Below, one piece after another: positions 1 through 5,248 of a stretch of 15,321 nucleotides of DNA (position 1 is the stretch's first letter; each line of letters starts with the position of its first letter). The stretch lies in NCBI GenBank assembly GCA_947584825.1, contig CANPWR010000022.1:1-15321 (forward strand). The letters run 5' to 3'. Source of the DNA: an uncultured Clostridia bacterium. Lineage in GTDB: Bacteria > Bacillota > Clostridia > Oscillospirales > Ruminococcaceae. Both the position numbers and the translations under genes were made by a program. The notes under the pieces are model-generated. The model did no database searches, was not told where the DNA came from, and was given only the letters and a program-made list of their open reading frames with translations.

Positions 1-1229
1 ATATCAACTGCCGACTGGTTGTCAGCGGCTGTTGAGAAAATTTGAGACTTCTTTGTAGGGATAGTTGTGTTTCTCTCAATGATCTTTGTGCAAACTCCGC
101 CCATTGTTTCAAGACCGAGCGAAAGGGGAGTAACGTCAAGAAGAAGTAATCCGTCTTTAACGTCTCCGCCAAGAACTCCGCCTTGAATAGCAGCACCCAA
201 AGCAACGCACTCGTCAGGATTTATGCCCTTAAACGGCTCTTTGCCGATAAACTTCTGAACAGCTTCCTGAACTGCAGGGATCCTTGAAGAACCTCCTACC
301 ATCAAAACCTTGTTAAGCTCTCCTGCTGAAAGTCCCGAATCAGATAATGCCTGACGTACAGGTCCCATAGTTTTTTCAACCAAATCAGCAGTCAGTTCAT
401 TGAACTTAGACTGCGAGAGTGTCAATTCCATATGTTTCGGACCTGAGGCGTCTGCCGTAATAAACGGAAGACTGATAGACGTTGTAGCTGTTGACGAAAG
501 CTCTATCTTAGCCTTTTCAGCAGCCTCTTTAAGTCTCTGCATAGCCATTTTATCACTTGAAAGGTCAATACCCTCTGATGACTTAAACTCACTTACCATC
601 CAGTCAATGATTCTCTGGTCGAAGTCGTCTCCGCCTAGACGGTTGTTGCCGGCGGTTGCCAGAACCTCGGTAACGCCATCTCCCATTTCAATGATCGATA
701 CGTCAAATGTTCCTCCGCCTAGGTCGTATACCATGACCTTCTGATCTTCCTCTTTATCAAGACCATATGACAAAGCAGCGGCAGTAGGTTCGTTTATAAT
801 TCTCTTAACATTCAATCCGGCAATCTGACCTGCGTCCTTTGTTGCCTGTCTTTGGGCGTCTGTGAAATAAGCAGGAACAGTAATAACTGCTTCTGTTACG
901 CTTTCACCTAAGTAAGCTTCAGCGTCTTTTTTAAGCTTTTGGAGAATCATAGCCGAAATTTCCTGAGGAGTGTATTCCTTTCCGCCCATTTTAGCTTTAT
1001 AATCAGAACCCATATGTCTCTTGATTGAGATTACTGTGTTATCAAAGTTTGTAACTGCCTGTCTTTTTGCGACCTGACCGATAAGCCTGTCGCCTGTTTT
1101 AGAAACCCCCACTACTGATGGAGTAGTTCTTGCGCCCTCGCTGTTAGGGATTACGACTGCTTCGCCGCCCTCCATGACTGCAACGCAAGAGTTTGTTGTA
1201 CCTAAGTCAATACCTATAATCTTACTCAT
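1..1229 (-). CDS. dnaK: DnaK (Hsp70) chaperone, C-terminal part outside window
   Basis: Hsp70 ATPase that binds and releases unfolded polypeptides in the cytoplasm, working with DnaJ and the exchange factor GrpE. The 409 visible residues give the whole nucleotide-binding domain: phosphate loop 1 IDLGTTNS near residues 7-14, INEPTAAAL at 145-153, phosphate loop 2 VYDLGGGTFDVS at 167-178 and the adenosine motif VLMVGGSSRIP at 308-318. The interdomain linker LLLLDVTPLSLG (361-372) leads into the start of the substrate-binding domain. Roughly 200 residues are missing because the gene crosses the left edge. The start is ATG at 1227-1229 with GAAAGGA about 10 bases upstream. It is the third gene of the hrcA-grpE-dnaK operon, about 94 bases after grpE, and dnaJ would be expected next, beyond the window. 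No frame disruption was seen. Confidence 0.98.
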   Translation of the reverse strand, partial: MSKIIGIDLGTTNSCVAVMEGGEAVVIPNSEGARTTPSVVGVSKTGDRLIGQVAKRQAVTNFDNTVISIKRHMGSDYKAKMGGKEYTPQEISAMILQKLKKDAEAYLGESVTEAVITVPAYFTDAQRQATKDAGQIAGLNVKRIINEPTAAALSYGLDKEEDQKVMVYDLGGGTFDVSIIEMGDGVTEVLATAGNNRLGGDDFDQRIIDWMVSEFKSSEGIDLSSDKMAMQRLKEAAEKAKIELSSTATTSISLPFITADASGPKHMELTLSQSKFNELTADLVEKTMGPVRQALSDSGLSAGELNKVLMVGGSSRIPAVQEAVQKFIGKEPFKGINPDECVALGAAIQGGVLGGDVKDGLLLLDVTPLSLGLETMGGVCTKIIERNTTIPTKKSQIFSTAADNQSAVD

Positions 1230-1277
1230 AATTAATCAATTCCTTTCATCATGTATATAAATTTATTTGTATAGGTG

Positions 1278-1303
1278 TTCCTGTCAAATGTTTTTGGCAG
1301 GAA
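1278..1303 (-). other. small hairpin in the grpE-dnaK gap
   Basis: Inverted repeat TTCCTG / CAGGAA with a 14-base interior, lying in the 94-base gap between grpE and dnaK. On the transcribed (minus) strand the six-pair stem is followed by no T-run, so it does not look like a terminator. It could be an mRNA processing or stabilising element that alters dnaK expression relative to grpE. That role is inference; the stem is short and might be chance. Confidence 0.3.
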
Positions 1304-1323
1304 AATAATTTACTTGTTTAATC

Positions 1324-1893
1324 CTAAGGATTTGCAACCACTACCATTGCATATCTTATTATCTTATCTCCGATTTTATAACCCTTCTGAAATACCTGCG
1401 CAACTTCATTTTCGCCCAGTTTATCGTCTTCAATCTGATTTACGGCATTAGCTATATTTGGATCAAAGGTTTCTCCCAAAGGGTCAATGATCACTACTCC
1501 AAGTTTTTTTAGAACTTCACCGAATTGGTTGAAAATCATTTCAACACCTGATTTGTACTTTTCATCAGTTGTTTCAGCGTTCAAGGCTCTTTCAAAATTA
1601 TCAAATACAGGGAGAATTTCGCTTATTGTATTACCTATAGTAGTATTTGAAATATCAAGCCTTTCCTTTGCCGAACGCTTTCTGAAGTTATCATACTCAG
1701 CGGCAAGACGCATATATTTGTCCTTTTGCTCGTCTAACTCTTTTGTAAGCTTTTCCTCAGCGGTTGATTCTGGTTCGTTTTCTGTTTCTTTTTCAGCATC
1801 TTCGACCGCCTCATCAGCAGGTTTATCGGCTGTGTCGGTACTTTCGTTTTCTTCCAAAACTTCTTCTAAATCTTTTTCGTTATTGTTAGCCAT
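1324..1893 (-). CDS. grpE: GrpE nucleotide exchange factor
   Basis: Cytoplasmic dimeric cofactor that speeds ADP release from DnaK. The 189-residue protein has the family layout: a very acidic, probably disordered N-terminus (about 1-50), a long helical region (about 50-110, with MRLAAEYDNFRKR) and the C-terminal beta domain. That domain carries the signature pieces GETFDPNIANAV and VFQKGYKIGDKIIRYAMVVVAN. The length is normal for the family. The ATG at 1891-1893 lies 9 bases after the hrcA stop, and its ribosome binding site (AAGGG) is inside the last codons of hrcA, which suggests translational coupling. It is the second gene of the HrcA-controlled heat-shock operon. Confidence 0.97.
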   Translation of the reverse strand: MANNNEKDLEEVLEENESTDTADKPADEAVEDAEKETENEPESTAEEKLTKELDEQKDKYMRLAAEYDNFRKRSAKERLDISNTTIGNTISEILPVFDNFERALNAETTDEKYKSGVEMIFNQFGEVLKKLGVVIIDPLGETFDPNIANAVNQIEDDKLGENEVAQVFQKGYKIGDKIIRYAMVVVANP

Positions 1894-1902
1894 TAGTCAT
1901 CA

Positions 1903-2964
1903 CTACCCTTCGTTGTCTGAATTTTCAATATCGCTTATATCCATAACGGTTTCTGTTTCGTATTCATTTTCTGAAATCATATCCGATATCCTGCTGGTAA
2001 AATATTCAAGATATGGAATGAACTTCGCATAATCTATTCTCATAGGACCAATAAGACCGATAGTACCCGCAGGCTTATCTCCTTTTTTATATTGAGAGGT
2101 TATTATGCTTGAATTGTTAATAACAAAGCCGTCGTCCTCAGGGGAGAACATAACGTGAAGTCCGGAAAAGCTTCCGTCGAACAACTTAGCGATTTCCTTC
2201 TTATGGTCCAAAAACTCAATAATTTCGTTTTTGTCAAAATCATCGTATTTCAAAAGATTTTTCTCGCCCTTAAAGGAAATTTCCTTTTGTGTTATCTCCT
2301 GAGACATTTTGTAAATCTCAGCGACAAGCGGAGAAAGAGTCATCATATAAGTTCCCATAGCTTCTTCAAGTTTCTTTAAAAGATCGTCGGATAACTTATC
2401 TACCTCAATGCCCTCTAAATTCTCCCGGAGAAAATTTGAAAAGAATTCAAGCTGTTCATTTGTCAAATCAAACTGAAGTCTGCATACCTTGTTCTTTATA
2501 TTTCCCGATGAAGTAATAAGCAACAGAACATACATACGTTTTCCTGTCGGGATAACCTCAACCTTTGATATAATTGAAAACTTAGGAGTCTCGGTTGCAA
2601 CTACCGTTGCGCACTTTGTAAGTTCTGCCAATGCAGTTGATGCAGACTGAACAATTGCATCTTCTGTTAAATCCTCACCGCTGGGAAGCATAGCTTCAAT
2701 CAAGTCCTTTTCCTCTTTTGTAAGAGGATCAGTTTCGATAAGCTTGTCAACATAAAATCTGTATCCCTTATATGTCGGCACTCTGCCTGCCGAGGTGTGA
2801 GGCTGTTCAAGATAACCCTGTTTTTCCAGCTCCGCCATTTCGTTTCTTATAGTTGCCGAAGATGCCTTTATATATTTCATCATCGCCTTTGAACCTACAG
2901 GCTCGCCGGTAACTATATATTCGTCAACCACGGCTGTAAGAATTTTCAGCTTTCGGTCGTCCAC
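1903..2964 (-). CDS. hrcA: HrcA heat-shock transcriptional repressor
   Basis: Repressor of class I heat-shock genes that binds the CIRCE operator, with activity known in the family to depend on GroEL. The 353-residue protein starts with a winged helix-turn-helix (about 1-75, with EYIVTGEPVGSK and SSATIRNEMAELEKQGYLEQPHTSAGRVPT, typical of HrcA). A GAF-like dimerisation domain follows, ending in the family motif GTIGLIGPMRIDYAKFIPYL near 305-325. The start is GTG at 2962-2964, supported by a strong GGAGG 7 bases upstream. It is the first gene of the operon, so it is autoregulated through the CIRCE element just upstream. The last roughly 25 residues are acidic and poorly conserved. Confidence 0.98.
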   Translation of the reverse strand: MDDRKLKILTAVVDEYIVTGEPVGSKAMMKYIKASSATIRNEMAELEKQGYLEQPHTSAGRVPTYKGYRFYVDKLIETDPLTKEEKDLIEAMLPSGEDLTEDAIVQSASTALAELTKCATVVATETPKFSIISKVEVIPTGKRMYVLLLITSSGNIKNKVCRLQFDLTNEQLEFFSNFLRENLEGIEVDKLSDDLLKKLEEAMGTYMMTLSPLVAEIYKMSQEITQKEISFKGEKNLLKYDDFDKNEIIEFLDHKKEIAKLFDGSFSGLHVMFSPEDDGFVINNSSIITSQYKKGDKPAGTIGLIGPMRIDYAKFIPYLEYFTSRISDMISENEYETETVMDISDIENSDNEG

Positions 2965-3005
2965 ACGGTCACCTCCAGAAAATTATCACTTGGATTAGCT
3001 GAGTG

Positions 3006-3032
3006 TTAGCACTCGATTAATTCGAGTGCTAA
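3006..3032 (-). promoter_or_regulatory. CIRCE operator (HrcA binding site)
   Basis: Perfect CIRCE inverted repeat: TTAGCACTC at 3006-3014, a 9-base spacer, and GAGTGCTAA at 3024-3032. It matches the consensus in all 18 arm bases. It lies just downstream of the -10 box of the hrcA promoter, around the expected transcription start, so bound HrcA should block initiation. The operator is also transcribed into the 5' leader of the operon mRNA, about 42 bases upstream of the hrcA start. Confidence 0.98.
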
Positions 3033-3037
3033 GTAAT

Positions 3038-3065
3038 ATTATACCCAGATTTTTAGTATTGTCAA
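3038..3065 (-). promoter_or_regulatory. hrcA-grpE-dnaK promoter
   Basis: On the minus strand a perfect -35 TTGACA (3060-3065) and a perfect -10 TATAAT (3038-3043) are separated by 16 bases. This is a near-ideal sigma-A promoter directly upstream of the CIRCE operator. A strong promoter held down by a repressor is the expected design for class I heat-shock operons. Confidence 0.93.
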
Positions 3066-3200
3066 GGGGTTTAAGAAATTTATTTTATAAAATTATGCTT
3101 ACCCATAATAGATATTTTTGTGCATAAAGACAAAAACATCCCAAATGATTATGCGAAGGGGGGAAGATTAAGACTTTTTTATTTCATTGTAGATGTACTA

Positions 3201-3213
3201 TTTTTGCCCCATC
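3201..3213 (+). repeat. 13-base motif, copy 1 (upstream of WYL gene)
   Basis: TTTTTGCCCCATC, matching ATTTTGTCCCATC at 5093-5105 in 11 of 13 positions and in the same orientation. This copy is 54 bases before the WYL gene; the other is 43 bases before a short ORF on the far side of the WYL/UDG-like pair. It could be a shared operator for the WYL protein, a scar at the cassette edges, or chance. Within the roughly 300-base gap 2965-3267 nothing else is recognised beyond CIRCE and the hrcA promoter; a plus-strand TTGAGT (3220) with TAAGAT (3243) at 17-base spacing is only a weak promoter candidate. Confidence 0.3.
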
Positions 3214-3267
3214 AAAATATTGAGTAATTTAGTAAAATATGATAAGATATTCGCGAGGTGATGAGTA

Positions 3268-4323
3268 TTGTACAGTAAACAATCGAAAAAGCTTTTGATT
3301 ATTAACATACTGGATATTTTGCGAAAATACACTGATGAAAATCACAGGCTAAGCCAAAAGAAAATTGCTGATATTTTGAAAAATGAATACGAAATGACTG
3401 CTGACCGCAAATCCATTAAGAGAAATATTATGGAGCTGATTGATTTCGGTTATGAAATTGAATACAGTGAAACGGTTCGTATGATGCCAAATGCTAAAAC
3501 AGGAGAACTAGAAGAAAGTAATATTCTGTCGGATTTTTATCTTGTTCGTGATTTTACCGATGGAGAGCTTCGATTACTTATAGACAGCCTGATATTTTCA
3601 AAGCACATTCCGAATAGTCAGGCAAGAGAATTGATTTATAAGCTGGAGGAATTGTCGAGTATATATTTTAAATCTCGCATAAAGCATATAAGGTCTGTGC
3701 CGGACAATTCACTGCAGAACAAGCAGTTATTTTATACAATTGAAATCCTTGATGAGGCTATCAGCAGTTCAAAGCAGGTTTCCTTTACATATAACGAATA
3801 CCACACTGATAAAAAGCTTTGTCCAAAGCTTAACAGTGATGGAAACCTTAGAGAATATATCATCAATCCTTATCAGATCGCTGCTGCAAATGGGTGGTAT
3901 TACCTGATTTGCAATAACGATAAATATGATGATGTTTCCAACTATCGTATTGACAGGATAACTAATATAAAGATGCTGGATACTCCGATAAAACCCGCAA
4001 GGAAAGTTAAAGGTTTAGAAAACGGATTTAGCTTGCCCAAGCATATGGCGGAACACATATATATGTTCACAGGAGAAAGCGGAACAGTAACCTTCCGCCT
4101 GCAAAAGCATCTGCTTAGCGAAGTTATTGACTGGTTTGGCAAAGACATTTCTTTTTTAGACGAAACGGATAAGGAAGTAACTGCTAAGGTTTATGTTAAT
4201 CTGTTGGCAATGCGTAAATGGGCATTGCAGTATTCGCTTTATACAAAGATTCTTTCACCTCAAAGCCTTGCAGACAAGGTGAAAGAAGATATAAAAATTG
4301 CAATGGAAAATTATAAAATTTAA
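3268..4323 (+). CDS. wHTH-WYL domain transcriptional regulator
   Basis: Predicted DNA-binding regulator of 351 residues in the usual three-part arrangement. A winged helix-turn-helix (about 8-75, with LSQKKIADILK and TADRKSIKRNIMELIDFGY) is followed by a WYL domain (about 150-240; GWYYLI at 209-214 holds the family W-Y motif and YRIDRI at 226-231 is its typical partner) and a C-terminal WCX-like part (about 260-345). WYL domains are known to sense nucleotides or nucleic-acid ligands, and such regulators often control defence or DNA-damage functions. The start is TTG at 3268, chosen because GAGGTG lies 7 bases upstream; the ATG at 3261 hits a stop within six codons. Only 12 bases separate it from the next gene, and the next gene's GGAG directly follows this stop codon, so the two are cotranscribed. 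What it regulates is unknown; the downstream partner and itself are the likely targets. Confidence 0.9.
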   Translation: MYSKQSKKLLIINILDILRKYTDENHRLSQKKIADILKNEYEMTADRKSIKRNIMELIDFGYEIEYSETVRMMPNAKTGELEESNILSDFYLVRDFTDGELRLLIDSLIFSKHIPNSQARELIYKLEELSSIYFKSRIKHIRSVPDNSLQNKQLFYTIEILDEAISSSKQVSFTYNEYHTDKKLCPKLNSDGNLREYIINPYQIAAANGWYYLICNNDKYDDVSNYRIDRITNIKMLDTPIKPARKVKGLENGFSLPKHMAEHIYMFTGESGTVTFRLQKHLLSEVIDWFGKDISFLDETDKEVTAKVYVNLLAMRKWALQYSLYTKILSPQSLADKVKEDIKIAMENYKI

Positions 4324-4335
4324 GGAGTAATAGTT

Positions 4336-5085
4336 ATGACTGAAGAATTAAAAAAAGAAATTGAAGATTGCAAAACATTAGATAAGCTTTTTGGTTATTG
4401 GGAACAAGCTCATAAAGATGAGGAAAATCCTTATGAGACATTGCCTAAAGGTTCAAGTGATAATAATATGAATAAGGGTTTGATAGAAAGTTTTAGTAAA
4501 GACGGAATCACATCTTTGAAGGGCAATGTAAACACAGAAGAAAGTAATGTAGATATTTTATTTGTTTTAAAAGAATCTAATTGCAGTGGAGATAAGATTA
4601 GTGGAGATAAGGTTAATGTTAGGTTTTGGTTTAATGAAAAAACAGAAGGAGACGAGACTCGTAATAAATATGCAGAAAGACTAGGGTCAGCCCTTGAAAA
4701 AGTTATTGGAAAACCAGTTGATCCTAAATATAAATTTGGATATATAAACTTAAATAAACGAGGAGGATATGGTTCAACAAACAGAAATCAATTAGAAGCA
4801 TATACTTTAAAATACTATCCCTTTATAAAAAAGGAAATTGAAATTTTATCACCGAAATATATAATCTTTTGCGGTTGTTTTGATGCTTTTGCAAAAGCCT
4901 GCAGGAAGAAAGATAATCAATGCTTGCATAATTGGGATCGAAAAAATCCCCAAAAACAAAAATATAGTATTAACAAAAATAAGCATGCCTACATTGTAAA
5001 TATTTATCATCCATCTCGACGAAACAGTGACAAGAAATTTTGTAATAGTTTAGGAATATTAAAAACATTAAACGATAACAAATGA
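4336..5085 (+). CDS. uracil-DNA glycosylase superfamily-like protein
   Basis: A 249-residue soluble protein without signal peptide or membrane segment. It resembles the UDG superfamily in order and spacing of motifs: strand DILFVLKES (73-81) where the family has its first active-site loop, the pattern NRNQLEAYTLKYYPFIKKEIEILSPKYIIFCG (149-180, quoted here in parts: NRNQLEAY, PFIKKEIEIL, PKYIIFCG), and IYHPSRR (223-229), matching the HPS loop that contacts DNA in these enzymes. The family removes damaged or modified bases, but the usual GEAPG or GQDPYH loop is not intact here, so activity and substrate are open. The region before residue 70 is unlike the family. ATG at 4336 has GGAG 8 bases upstream, overlapping the end of the WYL operon partner. 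It looks more A+T-rich than the flanking hrcA and valS genes, which hints at acquisition. Fold assignment is moderate; function is inference. Confidence 0.6.
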   Translation: MTEELKKEIEDCKTLDKLFGYWEQAHKDEENPYETLPKGSSDNNMNKGLIESFSKDGITSLKGNVNTEESNVDILFVLKESNCSGDKISGDKVNVRFWFNEKTEGDETRNKYAERLGSALEKVIGKPVDPKYKFGYINLNKRGGYGSTNRNQLEAYTLKYYPFIKKEIEILSPKYIIFCGCFDAFAKACRKKDNQCLHNWDRKNPQKQKYSINKNKHAYIVNIYHPSRRNSDKKFCNSLGILKTLNDNK

Positions 5086-5092
5086 TGGTCTA

Positions 5093-5105
5093 ATTTTGTC
5101 CCATC
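5093..5105 (+). repeat. 13-base motif, copy 2 (downstream of WYL/UDG-like pair)
   Basis: ATTTTGTCCCATC, direct imperfect copy of 3201-3213. It is immediately followed by TGATAAAAT (extended -10-like, TAAAAT at 5114-5119), the inverted repeat and the 10-codon ORF, so it may be the upstream control region of that ORF. Binding by the WYL protein is a guess from the repeated placement. Confidence 0.28.
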
Positions 5106-5118
5106 GATTTTGATAAAA

Positions 5119-5149
5119 TAAAACTACCAAATAAAAGGAGGTAGTTTTA
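5119..5149 (+). promoter_or_regulatory. inverted repeat enclosing a ribosome binding site
   Basis: Perfect 10-base arms TAAAACTACC (5119-5128) and GGTAGTTTTA (5140-5149) around an 11-base loop. The loop and the right arm hold AAAGGAGG (5134-5141), and the right arm ends on the A of an ATG (5149). Folded RNA would partly bury the ribosome binding site and the start codon, so translation of the short ORF could be switched. On the minus strand the stem is followed by a T-rich tail, so a weak backup terminator for valS is an alternative reading. Confidence 0.5.
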
Positions 5150-5181
5150 TGAAAACTAACAATACTATTTTGGATTTGTAG
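5149..5181 (+). CDS. possible 10-residue peptide or decayed gene start
   Basis: ATG at 5149 with AAAGGAGG ending 7 bases upstream, an ideal initiation signal, opens an ORF reading MKTNNTILDL and then TAG. The ORF is followed 12 bases later by the 5194-5228 hairpin. Candidates are a leader or signalling peptide, a small toxin-like or regulatory product, or the 5' remnant of a gene lost by deletion. No continuation in the same frame beyond the stop could be recognised as a known protein. The good translation signal is seen; a function is not. Confidence 0.3.
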   Translation: MKTNNTILDL

Positions 5182-5193
5182 TATAAAAAGAAC

Positions 5194-5228
5194 AAACCCG
5201 GCTTAAACATTAAGTTTAAGCCGGGTTT
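5194..5228 (-). terminator. valS terminator (15-bp hairpin)
   Basis: Perfect 15-base stem AAACCCGGCTTAAAC / GTTTAAGCCGGGTTT with a 5-base loop, 20 bases past the valS stop. On the minus strand it is followed by TTTGTTCTTTTT (stem tail plus T-run), a typical intrinsic terminator. On the plus strand the T-run is only the three stem Ts, but the stem is strong enough that it may also stop transcripts from the WYL/UDG-like side. Confidence 0.92.
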
Positions 5229-5248
5229 ATACATCGTTAAATTTGTCT

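Noticed and set aside
400..744. 114-codon plus-strand open frame
   Set aside because: Antisense shadow of the dnaK ATPase domain, whose frame is fully conserved.
1487..2032. 181-codon plus-strand open frame
   Set aside because: It lies antisense across grpE and the end of hrcA, has serine-rich low-complexity translation produced by the opposite strand's acidic codons, and has no ribosome binding site.
3942..4148. 68-codon minus-strand open frame
   Set aside because: Antisense to the conserved WYL domain and lacking an initiation signal.
5085..5193. insertion sequence end or transposase remnant
   Set aside because: The TTTTGTCCCATC stretch and short ORF recalled IS ends, but no terminal inverted repeat pair, target duplication or transposase similarity could be found.
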